Assembly: GCF_003589595.1 (NCBI RefSeq)
Contig: NW_020654051.1
Coordinates: 10,186,316 to 10,250,315, forward strand
Direction: 5' to 3'
DNA length: 64,000 nucleotides
Source of the DNA: Hyposmocoma kahamanoa
Taxonomy: Eukaryota > Arthropoda > Insecta > Lepidoptera > Cosmopterigidae
This document shows, piece by piece, positions 11,139 through 22,479 of this stretch (position 1 is its first letter; the number at the start of each line of letters is the position of its first letter). The notes under the pieces are model-generated. The model was not told the DNA's origin, ran no database searches, and saw nothing but the letters and a program-made list of their open reading frames with translations. A program made the position numbers and the translations under genes.

Positions 11139-12147
11139 TATAAAGTACGTAAAGTCTGGATTTATTAAGTATTTTGTAGCTACAAAACACTACATAACAT
11201 TGACAAATATTTGCAACAAATTCTATAAATTTTAGCTATCGCTAGATTTCTTGATAATAAAATAAAATATACTATTCAAATTTTAAAATATATAATTTAA
11301 GATGTAATAAAAGCGCTGTAAGTATCAGAAGAAAGTCCATGTTTCTGTAACTTCAAAACTCTTATGGATGAGCAAAAACGTTGATTGGGTAAACATTTGA
11401 AAGAATTTCAAATAATTTTATCCTTTCCAACAAGGCTGACCCTGTTCGGGGAGGCGTTGGTGAATGGGATAATTGATACATTGAATGGCGTCATCTTGTT
11501 TGTGGACAACATAGAGAGAGATAAAGGTCAAATCTACTGGTGGCCTTCAGTTAGACTGCGAAGTAGTTATTGCCAATTCATAAACGTTGCGAAATAAGTG
11601 CGTGTGGTAGTTTTGTGTAAGTATTTTAGTATAACATTTCTTTTTAATACATAACTTTTTGGCAAACGTAACCATTTAATATGTTATGAAATAAAAACGG
11701 CCAAATATCTAGAAAAAATATTCTTTTAGAAAATTATTAATATAAGTTACTTCTAGTGTTGGAGTTAGAACGCAAATAGAGTTAGGACAAGAAAGGGGGT
11801 GCGCGGGCGGAGTGTTCGGAGTCTTTAACAAGCTTTACGATCTTAAAAGGTTTGTTTTTTAACCCCGAAGTTGCGTTACAAATGGCAAATGGCAGATGCG
11901 ATGAAAGGCCCTCCAGAATTACTACCTTGAAGTCGCAAGGTTCGCTACTCTGGTCTCACCGCCCATTGTGAGATAAACTTTTGCGAGGCGTCTTAATCTC
12001 TTCACTTCATTCATTTACGACATTTAGGCAGTTTTTGAAGTTCAGAAATTTATTATTTTAGACAACGTGCCCAATTCTGTTGTCTTATTTACTTACCCTG
12101 TTGTTTTAAACTGTTGCCGAATGGTATCTGTAAGCCTGTGTATTAGG
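10032..12147. other. Unassigned DNA with a diverged duplication and a TA microsatellite
   Basis: The segment 10371-10445 ('cgtattatttttat', 'gctttattataccaagggtac') recurs in diverged form at 10750-10860. A (TA)n run occupies 11095-11140. The rest holds no gene that I can support. Confidence 0.4.
11095..11140. repeat. (TA)n microsatellite
   Basis: About 46 bp of alternating TA with a single TACA interruption. Confidence 0.9.
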
Positions 12148-12384
12148 AGCAGTAGAGCTCTTTGTGAAAGAGTTTGTTTAACCTTACTTACTTCTGCTGC
12201 CAAGCAGTAATGTGAGCATTACTGCGTTTCGGTTTTGAAGGGTAAGGGTGCTGGTGAAATTACAGGTACATGTGACTTTGCGATTTAAAAAGTCTGAGTG
12301 GTAGGTACTGCTACTATAGACAGGCATGTCGCATAACACCAGGCGCACGACTTGTTCGTCTCGTCACTAATTACTTCAAAAAAA
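12148..12384 (-). repeat. Interspersed repeat family 'acgaacaagtcgtgc', long copy
   Basis: On the - strand it starts near an oligo-T stretch, passes through 'gacgagacgaacaagtcgtgcgcctgg', 'agtaatgctcacattactgcttggcagcagaagtaag', and ends 'cacaaagagctctactgct'. It aligns over its length with the + strand copy at 45993-46274. Confidence 0.65.
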
Positions 12385-12867
12385 GACGTCCACCAAGACG
12401 TTGGGTATTAGGTACCACCGAGCCAGTCGTTATAATTCTCTACTTTGTGATACATTCCTAACAACTTACTGTATAGAGAATAAATGTCACAATGGTGGCA
12501 ATTTACAAATGTCGTCGAGAAGACTGTCAATATAATCCGGCAAATAAATAGATAAGGACAAAGGGTCACTATTTGGAACGGACCCGGTCTATTGTACCGT
12601 CATCGCGTCATGCGCAGGCTTCCACTTACAATATCAAGGACACTTTGTTACAAGACGATTTCCCACTGAATTCAAAAGCTTTTTCTACGTATTTTAGTAG
12701 AGACCTTTTGGTCTTGGTAAGGTGTAAAAAGAAGTGTTTAAAGCTGGCGTTTGTGTCCACCGAAACTGCAGCCGTGACTAATCGTTTAAAGAGTGATAAG
12801 GAATATGTCCTCTGATTCAGATTTATTTGTTATATAAATGAACATTTTCCAAGTCAAGAAATCCAAT

Positions 12868-13020
12868 CTAACATTATAAATGCGAGAGTTAACTCTGTCT
12901 GTTACATATTTCACATCTAAACCGCTAGATAGATGGGATCTAGGAGATGGACTTGGGCTATTTTTGTCACAAAAATATACCTTAAAGGGGTGAAATAGGG
13001 CATGAAAGTTTGTATCGAGT
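12868..13020 (+). repeat. RTE-type retroelement tail fragment
   Basis: The segment 'acattataaatgcgagagttaactctgtctg' followed by 'acatctaaaccgct' resembles the common insect non-LTR tail family also represented near 47493. It is diverged and has no coding sense. Confidence 0.45.
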
Positions 13021-13359
13021 ACCAATCATTTCTCAAGTAAGTATTTTATAAATGCGTCATAATATGTGCTAGAAACAGTTTTTATAATTATGTGTTCTTA
13101 CTTAGGTATTTCTGGAATACTTGTCTAGGTCAATGATTTTATGTATACTGTAACATTGATTGATGGCAACCCCTGTCTGAAAGTAAAAAAACGTTTTACT
13201 TTCTTAATCTGGCATTGTATTGACACTTCTAAGAGCTTTATATATTCACGGTTTCATTGCACTGATGGATTTTCGGGGGTTATTCAATTTGAGCGACGGT
13301 ATTGGTGTATACACATAAGCGCCAGGTAAGTTAGCATACAAAATGTTCTGTCATATCAT

Positions 13360-13735
13360 TCAGCCGTGTGCGCAGCCCAAGTCACCATCAATACTACATA
13401 GACAGAACGCCGATGCAGCGTGTATTTAAGGTTAAGGACTTAGGAGTGAGCTTCACTAGCGACATTAATTTTCGGAGTCATATCATTGATGTATGTAAAA
13501 AAGCATACCGCAATCTGGGATTGGTGTTACGTTTGTCAAATAACTTCACGCATATAAGAGCTTTGAAAGCATTATATGAGGCCCTGGTATTAAGTCGTCT
13601 CGAATGCAACGCTGTTATTTGGTCGCCACATGAAACCAAATATAAATTAATCATAGAACGTATTCAGAACAAGTTTGTTAGATTCCTATATTTTAAACAG
13701 TATGGTGTGTAACCAGGTTATCCATTATTATATCC
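13360..13735 (+). pseudogene. LINE reverse transcriptase C-terminal fragment
   Basis: The translation shows the post-RT thumb region of a Jockey/CR1-like ORF2: VKDLGVSFTSDINFRSHI, then RNLGLVLRLSNNF, then LYEALVLSRLECNAVIWSP and IERIQNKFVRFLYFK. In intact relatives this follows the FADD box. Here the upstream RT and endonuclease are absent and there is an in-frame stop after TINTT near 13400. It is a 5'-truncated dead copy. Confidence 0.8.
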
Positions 13736-13789
13736 TACCTTATTTATACTGTATATTATAAAGGGTAAGTGTTTTAAAATATTAGTACA

Positions 13790-14586
13790 ATGGAAATAGA
13801 TTTAAAAGACCGACTTATTAAATCAGTGGACAATGGAGAAAGAAAAGGGATTCAACGTGATGAAGACGAAGCTAATCTAAAATACAAAAAAGTATTTAAA
13901 CCTATTACAGACCCTCTAGAAACATTGGTCAAAAATCGAGGAGTTATTCCTAGTTTTAAAATGATAAGCACTAATTTGGACACTAATTTAAACAAAGATT
14001 GGAACTCTTCTATAGACTATGAAAATTTCAAAGATATAATCAATACACATTCTGCTCAGTATTCTCAATATTATGAATCTACTAGTGATAACAATAAAAG
14101 TTAACTAAATGAAAGTAATGGTTTAAAATACTTTTTCATCTCTGAAGAAAGAAGACATGATTGACATGTAAGAAAATTTTAATGTACCATTTGGGATTTA
14201 AAAAAAAAAAAAAAACTCATGATGGGAAATAGTGTTGTAGTTTATCTTATAAGCATAATGTTTCTCATAACGGAAAAAAATACATAATTACCATCAACAA
14301 CAAAAAATATGAATTGACCGTGGGTTTGATGGTATGAATTGACTATCGGAGGACACTTGCCTGAATTAAAACACTATAAAAGTAACACGGATTACATTTA
14401 TTGGGACGATCCAAATGTGCTGATTGAAAGACTGAAACTTTTAATTGCATTTGAAAGCGCTGGTAACAACAACCATGATAATGAAATTGTATCAATTATT
14501 GAAGAATTAAAGGAAGCTGGTATAATAAAAAAATTAAATTCGTCGTCTCTACCATCAACGACGACGACTGGACCTGGCAACCTATA
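13790..14586 (+). pseudogene. DUF8207-like protein remnant (possible Polinton/Maverick-associated)
   Basis: The first open part (13790-14104, begins MEIDLKDRLI) contains KVFKPITDPLETLV and a NFKDIINTHS block. Around 14280-14335 a decayed stretch reads INNKKYELTVGLM. The last part (14339-14586) contains YIYWDDPNVLIERLKLL and ESAGNNNHDNEIVSIIEEL. This order is what I recall of DUF8207-type proteins, which turn up in animal genomes with Polinton/Maverick or adintovirus-like elements. That family link is from memory and unverified. Frames are broken between the parts. No capsid, polymerase or integrase gene is next to it. The RTE LINE begins within a few bases of its end. Confidence 0.45.
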
Positions 14587-14588
14587 AC

Positions 14589-15725
14589 ATGCGCACATTG
14601 AGGACCGACGCAAAGCTCACAGAATTGGAAGAAGCTATTAGTAAGTTACGCTGGAATATCATTGGGCTATCTCAAGTCCGAAGAGAGGGGGAGGACTCGA
14701 TAATCCTTAATTCCGGCAACTTACTGTACTACCGGGAGGGCGACCAACAGTCCCTTGGCGGTGTCGGGTTTATTGTCCACAAGTCCCTTGTTAACAATGT
14801 GATTTCCATCGGCAGTATGTCGACCAGAGTGGCATACCTGATACTCAGAATATCAAAACGATATTCGTTGAATGTCAGTCAGGTTTGTGCTCCGACCTCG
14901 ACACACCCAGATGACGAAGTGGAGGCTATGTATGAGGAGATCTCAAAAGCCATGCATAGCTACAAAACCTACTACACGGTTGTGATGGGGGACTGCAATG
15001 CAAAGTTGGGAAAGTATTGCGGTGTTGAGCTGAGAGTGGGGCAATTTGGAGTTGGACAACGAAACGCCAGAGGCCGGATGTTGGTTGATTTCATGGAAAA
15101 GGAGAACCTCTATATGATGAACACCTTTTTCAGGAAATCTCCAATTCGAAAATGGACCTGGTTTAGTCCGGACGGTAAAGTAAAAAATGAGATTGACTTT
15201 ATCATGTCGACGAAAAAGCATATATTCAATGATGTCTCTGTGATCAACACCGTTAAAATAGGGAGTAATCACCGGTTGGTACGAGGCACATTGAATATCA
15301 ATATCCGGCTGGAAAAAACTCGACTGATAGAGTTTACGCTCCGATCAATACCTGCACAAATCCAGAACCCCGAGAGCTTTCAGCTCGAACTTCAGAACCG
15401 CTTCGAAGCCCTCGAAAACTGCATAGATGTGGACGATCTAAACAACATGGCGGTGGATACTGTCCGTACGGTTGGGTCCAAATTTTTCAAAACCCACGGT
15501 ACCAGAATAAAGAAACTCTCCGACAAAACACTCCAACTCATGGAACATAGAAATGAAATGAGGTTACAGAATTCAGAGGATGCACGTCTCCACAGGCGGC
15601 TAAATAGGCAGATATCGAAGTCTTTGACTAGCGACATACGCCAATTTAATACAGAGCGTATTAAAGAGGCCATTGAGCCGACCAAAGGCTCCAAGGTGTT
15701 CGCGAGAGATCTGTCTATTGGGTAA
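14589..15725 (+). pseudogene. RTE endonuclease domain
   Basis: The open frame (about 378 codons) is an AP-endonuclease-like domain that nicks target DNA for target-primed reverse transcription. Visible motifs are LRWNIIGLSQVRREGED (active-site Glu region), VVMGDCNAKLG, KWTWFSPDGKVKNEIDFI and the SNHRLV His motif. It ends at a stop just before QLTKLKTDDG, where the reading continues in another frame. The start is chosen from the first ATG of the frame; the true start may lie upstream. Confidence 0.88.
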
Positions 15726-16335
15726 AGGCAACTGACGAAGCTAAAGACTGATGACGGTAGCATCATTTCATCTAAGCTCGAAATCCTGAGGGAAATAGAG
15801 AGTTTCTATCGAGAGCTATACTCCACGAAAGCACCTGTTGAAAGCGAGGTTAAAGACCCCAGAGCCAAGCTTACCCGACATTATACCGAAGATATCCCGG
15901 ACGTCAGCCTGTATGAGATTAGTGTGGCTCTCAAACAACTCAAGAACAACAAAGCGGCGGGTGATGATGAAATCACTACAGAACTTTTGAGAGCGGGCGG
16001 CAAGCCGATACTTAAAGTCCTCCAGAAGCTTTTCAATTCTGTCATCGTCGAAGGTCAAACGCCGAAGGCATGGGGCAGAAGCGAGGTCGTTCTGTTCTTC
16101 AAAAAGGGTGATAAAACACTCTTGAAGAACTATCGGCCAATCTCGCTTCTGAACCATATCTATAAGTTGTTTTCGAGAGTTATCACGAATCGTCTCGCTC
16201 GCAGGTTTGACGACTTCCAACCTCCCGAACAAGCCGGTTTCCGAAAGGGTTTAAGTACCATAGACCATCCATACGCTGCGGCAGGTTATACAGAAGACCG
16301 AGGAGTATAACTGGCCACTTTGCTTAGCGTTTGTG
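15726..16335 (+). pseudogene. RTE reverse transcriptase, N-terminal part
   Basis: This continues the polyprotein: a linker with TKLKTDDGSII, then LKQLKNNKAAGDDEITTELL, KPILKVLQKLFNS, KGDKTLLKNYRPISLLNHIYK and FQPPEQAGFRKG. The frame shifts near 16255 and the continuation QKTEEYNWPLCLAFV runs up to the insertion point of the 606-bp TIR element. Confidence 0.85.
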
Positions 16336-16341
16336 GGCTAT

Positions 16342-16947
16342 CCGCTCACGCGATGCGCTCCTCCTACCGCAAAATGGCGGCTATTTGGTTTCGTAAATTA
16401 GAAAAGCATTCAGTTTAATTACAAGTTTTTATAAATAAAAATTATTATTCTGCATTGCTAAATAAATACCCTCCGTACTACCAACAAAAACATCTGAAAT
16501 AAAATGCAGTAATACACCACAAATTCTGCACTTAAAAAGCACTAATGAAATTTTTGGTGTACTTGGATAAATATGATAATATTCCGTTTGAGTGGTTCTA
16601 ACGTTTACCATGAAATTACTCCTTAAAGTACAGTTTATAAACATTTATATTCAGGGTAAACTTCAAAAACTCTACTTACGGTATGTTTTCAATAAATAAA
16701 CACCGAAATCACCAGCCCAAACAATAACACACACGATTGTCGTGACATATTTTTGAAGTTGTTTATTTTTTTTAAATGACAGACCCAGGCATTAAAAACT
16801 TTATAACTTGCTAGAGTAGTTACCGAAATAGCAATTAATATTAGTTCTTTTACCTGTTGTAACTTCGATATCCGATAAATCGGTATAAAATCATCACCGG
16901 CACCTCTAGGTTGGTATGCGTCTACGGCTGCATGTATCGCGTGAGCA
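16342..16947. mobile_element. 606-bp TIR element inserted in the RTE
   Basis: The ends are short inverted repeats: 16342 CCGCTCACGCGAT and 16936-16947 ATCGCGTGAGCA. RTE coding breaks exactly here (LAFV before, YEKAFDS after). The flanks GGCTAT (16336-16341) and GTCTAT (16948-16953) look like a slightly decayed 6-bp target duplication. No transposase is inside. The superfamily is not identified. Confidence 0.7.
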
Positions 16948-16951
16948 GTCT

Positions 16952-17537
16952 ATGAGAAGGCCTTTGATTCGATCGAGACCTTGGTGGTGCTGCAGTCTCT
17001 CCAAAGGTGCCAAATAGACTATAGGTATATAGACGCCACTATGTCAGGTCGATTACAGGATCAGGGCTCTAATCCTATCCAACTTCAACGAGGCGTGAGA
17101 CAGGGAGAAGTGATATGTCCGAAAATGTTCACTGCTGCGTTGGAGGATATTTTCAAGCTTCTGGACTGGAAAGGACTTGGCATCAACATCAATGGCGAGT
17201 ACCTCACACACCTTCGATTTGCCGATGATATAGTTCTTATGGCTGAGACCTTGGGAGACCTGAAGACAATGCTCGAAGATCTCAGTAGTATTTCCCAAAG
17301 CGTGGGTCTTAAGATGAATATGGACAAGACGAAGATCATGTCAAATGTCCATATTTTACCTGCTCCAGTTAAAATTGGGAGCATTACACTCGAAGTTGTT
17401 GACCATTACGTACACCTGGGGCAGACATTCCAGTTGTCCAATTTTGAGAAAGAGAGCTAGGATGGGTAGCGTTCGGGAAACTACAAAAAATCTTTGCGTC
17501 CAAATTACCTCAATGTCTCAAGACGAAAGTCTTTGAC
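16952..17537 (+). pseudogene. RTE reverse transcriptase, central part with FADD box
   Basis: It resumes at YEKAFDSIET and continues with QRGVRQGEVICPKMFTAALE, then RFADDIVLMAETLGDLKTML, whose Asp pair is the RT active site, and VGLKMNMDKTKIM. A stop occurs near 17458 and a frame change follows (KLPQCLKTKVFD) before the Copia insertion at 17538. Confidence 0.88.
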
Positions 17538-17576
17538 TTTTGTAGGTAAGTACTTTTTTTGTGTAATAAGTACTGG

Positions 17577-17734
17577 CTACTGAAAATTATTCTTAATGTA
17601 TATATTTTTCGAATTTTAAAAGCTTCCTTTTTCTTTTGTATGACATCTGTATGACTTTGTCACTCTATTAAAAAATCTTCAAAAACAAACACATCTTTCT
17701 TGAATATATTTTTACAAATACCTCTCCAAAAGCT
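17577..17734 (+). repeat. Copia 5' LTR core
   Basis: Matches 21554-21711 at 157 of 158 positions; the difference is 'gacatctg' here against 'gacgtctg' in the 3' copy. Confidence 0.85.
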
Positions 17735-17841
17735 GCACGAAGAAGCTCTGGGCAGAGGAGAAGCAGTTATTTGTGTTTAAATATTTTTTTCGATTGTGTT
17801 TGTTTACGTGACATCGGAAAACAAGACGTTCTGTATAAAAA

Positions 17842-20099
17842 TGTTACGTGAAGTCGGAGATTGCAATGTTTACAAGCAGCAATCTGCAGTTCCCTCATTT
17901 TGCCTGAAAAACAAGGATGGTTATCCGACGTGGAAATTTAAGATTAGAAATTTTCTTATCCACGAGGATCTGTGGTGTACAATAGTTGGTTATCCTGAAG
18001 GTGACAACACTGCAACATCATTGAAGGTAAAACTTGATAATAAGGCTCTTGCCAAGATTTGCTTGACAGTAGACGGTGCAGCTATTACTCACGTAAAGCG
18101 AGCAAAAACTGCAGCCGAAGCATGGAAGTCTTTGCAGAAGGCCTACGAGAATAAGGGAATGGGTCGCAGACTAGCTTTAGAACGTAAGCTATATAGATTA
18201 AGTCTCTCAGACTTTGAAAATATTGAGGTGTATATTAATGCAGTTCTTTCAACTGCACAAGACCTGGCAGATATTGACAAGAAGATAGACGATGAGTCAA
18301 TTGCAGCTATATTGTTAGGAGGTTTAACTTCAAAATATGAACCTCTCGTTATGGCAATCGAAAATTGTGACAAACCTGTTACGACTGATTTGGTAAAGGC
18401 GAGACTATTAAACGAGATGTCTAAAAATGAAACTATGCCTGTCAATACGGTTTTTCAAGCCAAGTCCAATACCAAACAGAAGAAAAAGAAAAATATTGTT
18501 TGTTACGATTGCAAAGTACCAGGACACAAAAGACCCAACTGTCCTCAAAGAAACAAAGCCAAAGTTGCAGCGATAGAAGTGGATCAAGAGAAGAAGATGA
18601 CATCCTTTGTTGCTCTGAATACTTCTGCTGCTGGTGTAGATTTATGGTACGTAGATTCGGGCGCAACCAAACACATGACTTCTAGACGTGATTGGTTCCA
18701 GACTTTCACAGGTTCAGATAGTGGAAGCGTTACTGTTGCGAATGGTGATCAAATCAAGTGTCATGGAGTCGGTAATGTATCAATAAATACGCCGAATAAA
18801 ACAGTGAATATGATAAATGATGTTGCTCTTGTACCAGATTTAAAGGCAAATTTATTATCAGTTCAACAAGCTGTTCAGAAAGGATTTATTTGTATTTTTG
18901 ATAATAATGGTTGTACTTTTTATAAAAATGATGCAAATTTTACTGTTACAGGTGATTCAGTTTTACATGCTACGTCCTGTGGTGGTTTGTACACTCTAGA
19001 GTGTACTGTAAATATTCCCCGGGCAAATGTAACACAACATGAGCACTCTGACGGTTCGAGTAACTACAATCTGTTACATAAACGATTAGAGCACTTATGT
19101 CGTATCGGAATGAGCACGTTGAAGGATCATCAAGTTGGTATTAATTTTACTGAGGTAGACAAAAGTAGTTGCATCGCTTGTATACAAGGTAAACAAGCTA
19201 GGAAACGTTTTAAGAAGATAGCATACAAAAAGGCATCTTCACCTTTAGAACTGATCCATAGTGATCTTTGTGGACCTATGTCCGTGTCATCTTTTCAAGG
19301 AAATATATATATTTTAATTTTTGTAGATGACTATACACGTAAAATTTTTGCTTATTTCATTAATTCTAAGACAGAGGTAAAGAACAAGTTCTGTTTATTT
19401 CAAGCGTTAGTCGAAAATCAGTTAGGTTCTAAAATAAAAACAATTAGAACAGATGGTGGTACCGAGTTTGTCAACAAGGAGTTTGACGATTATCTTGCGT
19501 CTAAAGGGATCGAACACCAAAGTACTATGAGGTACAGTCCACAACAAAACGGGACTGCGGAGCGCACTTTCCGCTCAATAGTTGAGAAGGCGAGATCCAT
19601 GATGGCTGAGAGCTCCTTACCAAAAGCATACTGGGAAGATGCATGCAAGGCAGCAGTGTACTTGAAGAACCGGTCACCACATAGAGCCTTAGATGGACAA
19701 ATACCTTACGATAGATGGTGTGGTCGTAAAAGTGACTTGAGCCACTTAAGAGTGTTCGGATGCAGAGCTCTTGTTCATATACCCGATTGTCTGCGAAAGA
19801 AGCTAGATTTGAAAGCTGAAGAAGCAATATGTATGGGATATTCAGAGGATCCAAATACTTACTTGTTTCGTGATCCTGAAAATCCACGAAGAATGTTAAA
19901 GTCTAGAGACGCTACATTTTTTGAAAATTGTTTTACACCCCTGAAGCGAAAAGAAACTCGTTCGCAGGTTGAATCTTGTAATCCTATTTTATTGTTTGAT
20001 ACGCATGAAGAAAGATCTGAAGGAGGATCAGAATTCTTCGACTGTCTTGACAGTACCAGCTCAGCTGCTGAATCGTCTATTCCTGTAAATTTGTACTAG
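17842..20099 (+). pseudogene. Copia gag, protease and integrase
   Basis: One long frame holds, in order: a Copia-type Gag (YPTWKFKIRNFL to LLGGLTSKYEPLV); a CCHC zinc knuckle (CYDCKVPGHKRPNC) that binds RNA; an aspartic protease site (WYVDSGATKHM); the GAG-pre-integrase region; and the integrase core (HSDLCGPM, IRTDGGTEFVN, YSPQQNGTAER). A TAG at 20097-20099 ends it, and the reading continues in the same frame into the RT, so a single nonsense mutation separates the two. The ATG at 17842 is the first in the frame; the frame is open further upstream. Confidence 0.9.
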
Positions 20100-21523
20100 G
20101 TGCCTGACAATGTTCCAGAGGTTACAGAGACGGATACAGCAAGAGAACATCCAGAAGTTCCGTTTGAGCCGAGATATCCGTCAAGAAATCGAAAGCCTCC
20201 TGATTTCCTGTCATATCAAGCGTCAATTAACGATGTGGATGAACCAACCAGCTATTATGAAGCTATTCGTTCGGATGATGCTGCAAAGTGGCAGCTAGCA
20301 ATGAATGATGAGCGCAATTCACTAAAGAAATTTCGCACCTGGGAGCTAGTGGATAGACCCAACAAGAAGGTTATTCCCTGCAAGTGGGTATACAAAGTGA
20401 AGAAGGATGTTTTTGGCAACATCATTAAATACAAGGCTAGACTCGTTATTAAAGGATATAGTCAGACAAAAGGCCTTGACTATAATGAGACTTTTGCGCC
20501 TGTAATACGTCATTCTTCACTACGCACGCTATTTGCATTATCTGCAGAATTGGGCTTGAAGATGAGGCACATAGACGTGGATACTGCATTCCTGAACGGC
20601 GATTTACAACAAGAAGTCTACATGGAGCAACCTTTGAATTTGTCAAAAATGATTTGTCAAAATATTTTTCGCTAAAAGATTTAGGCTTTTTGAAGTCATA
20701 TTTAGGTTTACAAATCGATTGCAATAAAGAATACATAAAAGTAAGTCAATCGAATTTCATATTGTCATTATTAGAAAAGTTCAATATGAGTGATTGCAAA
20801 ACGGTGACGACTCCTTTAGCGCAGGCTAAATTATCTAAGAATTCGAATGGTGAGTTACCGCTATTGCCTTATCAAAACCTTATTGGCAGTCTTATGTATT
20901 TGGCTGTAAATTCACGGCCTGATATTGCATACGCGGCTAGTTATCTTAGTCAGTTTAATACGTGTTTTACTAAGGAACATTGGAATGCTGCGAAACGCGT
21001 TTTACAGTATCTGAAAGGTACACTGAAGTATTCCCTGATTTACAGAAAAACAGGAAAAAACCTAGTCGGTTATACTGATGCGGATTGGGCAAATTGCCCT
21101 ATAGATAGGAAGTCGTACACCGGCTTCGTATTTAAGTTGGCCGACGGAGCAGTGGCATGGGAGGCCAAGAAACAGCCTACTGTGGCTCTGTCGTCTTCCG
21201 AAGCCGAGTACATGGCGCTAACAACAGCGACAAAGGAAGCTTGCTACTTACGTAGATTTATTTCTGAAATTACAGGTAAACTATGCTCAGTTACGTTGTT
21301 GTCGGACAGTCAGAGTGCTATAAACCTAGTTCACAATCCTGTACATCACAACAGGACGAAGCATATAGATACTCGTTTTCATTTTATTAGGGAAAAAGTG
21401 TCTGACGGAATTATACGTTTACAATATTTAAAGAGCAGTGACATGCCTGCAGACGTTTTTACAAAACCTCTCGGGCCTATTGCTCATAATAAATGTACAG
21501 TTAGCATTGGTTTAGTTGTGTAG
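20100..21523 (+). pseudogene. Copia reverse transcriptase/RNase H with RT core deleted
   Basis: The RT N-terminal fingers are present (LVDRPNKKVIPCKWVYKVKK, KARLVIKGYSQ, HIDVDTAFLNGDLQQEVYMEQP). The reading then jumps at about 20635 to the post-core segment (SLKDLGFLKSYLGLQID). The intervening core, including the YVDD active site and the YGLKQ region, is missing. The rest is intact to RNase H (GYTDADWA, LSSSEAEYMAL, SDSQSAINL, HIDTRFHFIRE, FTKPL). This copy cannot encode an active RT. Confidence 0.88.
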
Positions 21524-21553
21524 TATCTTTTTTTTGTTAGGATAATTTTCATG

Positions 21554-21711
21554 CTACTGAAAATTATTCTTAATGTATATATTTTTCGAATTTTAAAAGC
21601 TTCCTTTTTCTTTTGTATGACGTCTGTATGACTTTGTCACTCTATTAAAAAATCTTCAAAAACAAACACATCTTTCTTGAATATATTTTTACAAATACCT
21701 CTCCAAAAGCT
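21554..21711 (+). repeat. Copia 3' LTR core
   Basis: Direct repeat partner of 17577-17734. Confidence 0.85.
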
Positions 21712-21736
21712 CCAATAGAACCCAAATCCAACATTG

Positions 21737-22165
21737 ACGAGTGTGTGTTGCCAGTTATCACATACGGATCAGAAACGTGATCCCTTACTATGGGCCACAT
21801 AAGAAGGCTCAAGGTCACTCAGCGGGCAATAGAGAGAGCGATGCTCGGCATTTCCCTACGTGATAGAATCAGAAATGAGGAAATCCGTAGGAGAACTAAG
21901 GTAATCGACATAGCTCGAAGAATTGCTCAGCTGTAGTGGCAGTGGGCGGGGCACATAGCTAGGAGAACCGATGGCCGTTGGGGCGGAAAGGTTCTTCAAT
22001 GGCGACTGCGCACCGGACTACGCTCAGTGGGTAGGTCCCCCACCAGGTGGACCGACGATCTGGTGGAGGTCGCGGGAAGCCGATGGATGCGGGCAGCGCA
22101 GGACCGATCGTCGTGGAGATCATTGGGGGAGGCCTATGCCCAGCAGTGGGCGTCGAATGGCTGAA
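21737..22165 (+). pseudogene. RTE ORF C-terminus
   Basis: The tail of the LINE polyprotein resumes with CVLPVITYGSET, then IERAMLGISLRDRIRNEEIR and WQWAGHIARR, GRSPTRWTDDLVEVAGSRWM, RSSWRSLGEAY. The C-terminal region is typical of RTE elements. At least two stops are present. Confidence 0.85.
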
Positions 22166-22313
22166 TGATGAAGCCTTGTCGTTGTTCAGTCAATGCTTAG
22201 ACTATGGAAACCATTTTTTTTTCCATCCTCTAAGAGTCAATGTGATCGTCAATGTGCGGGGCGTGGTGCGTTATCTAAATCTAGGGAGGGGCGGTGAGTG
22301 TCCATTCTCTTTA

Positions 22314-22469
22314 CTTTTGTATTCTTTGTCGCGGGTGCTATGGACACACGTAGAAAACCACAAATTACATAAATGTAAGTCATACAAATATTTCTCCTGA
22401 CCCGGGAATCGAACGCGGGACCTCTTGCGTGGCAGTCCAGCATGGTAACCGTTTGGCCACGAAGGCAGT
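22314..22469 (-). repeat. tRNA-derived SINE
   Basis: Read from 22469 on the - strand, an A-box region 'cgtggccaaacggttaccatgc' and a B-box region 'gcgttcgattcccg' form a tRNA-like head. The body follows with 'tttgtatgacttacattt', 'ggttttctacgtgtgtccatagcacccgcgac'. The same family lies at 28850-29068 and 50718-50900. Confidence 0.75.
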
Positions 22470-22479
22470 TAGCCAATTA

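Larger units (their letters stand above)
17538..21733 (+). mobile_element. Ty1/Copia LTR retrotransposon inserted in the RTE
   Basis: Direct repeats at 17577-17734 and 21554-21711 (158 bp, one mismatch) bracket gag-pol. A TTGAC duplication is possible at 17533-17537 and 21734-21738, and RTE coding (KTKVFD ... CVLPVITYG) joins across it. The repeat copies diverge abruptly on either side of the 158-bp core, so exact LTR ends are uncertain. Near-identical LTRs suggest a fairly recent insertion, yet the coding region is damaged. Confidence 0.88.
14589..22190 (+). mobile_element. RTE-type LINE, interrupted by a MITE and a Copia element
   Basis: A single non-LTR element can be followed across the span: endonuclease (14589-15725), RT part 1 (15726-16335), RT part 2 with FADD box (16952-17537), and C-terminal region (21737-22165). 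The breaks at 16342-16947 and 17538-21733 are later insertions. Coding sense resumes after each at the expected residue. The 3' end carries a 'gatgaagcc' tail and no poly-A. Confidence 0.88.

Noticed and set aside
13790..14104. Stand-alone host gene of 104 codons
   Set aside because: The similarity continues in broken form to 14586, so it is better treated as one decayed coding region.
17053..17384. Minus-strand open frames opposite the RTE reverse transcriptase
   Set aside because: They are antisense shadows of the RT domain.
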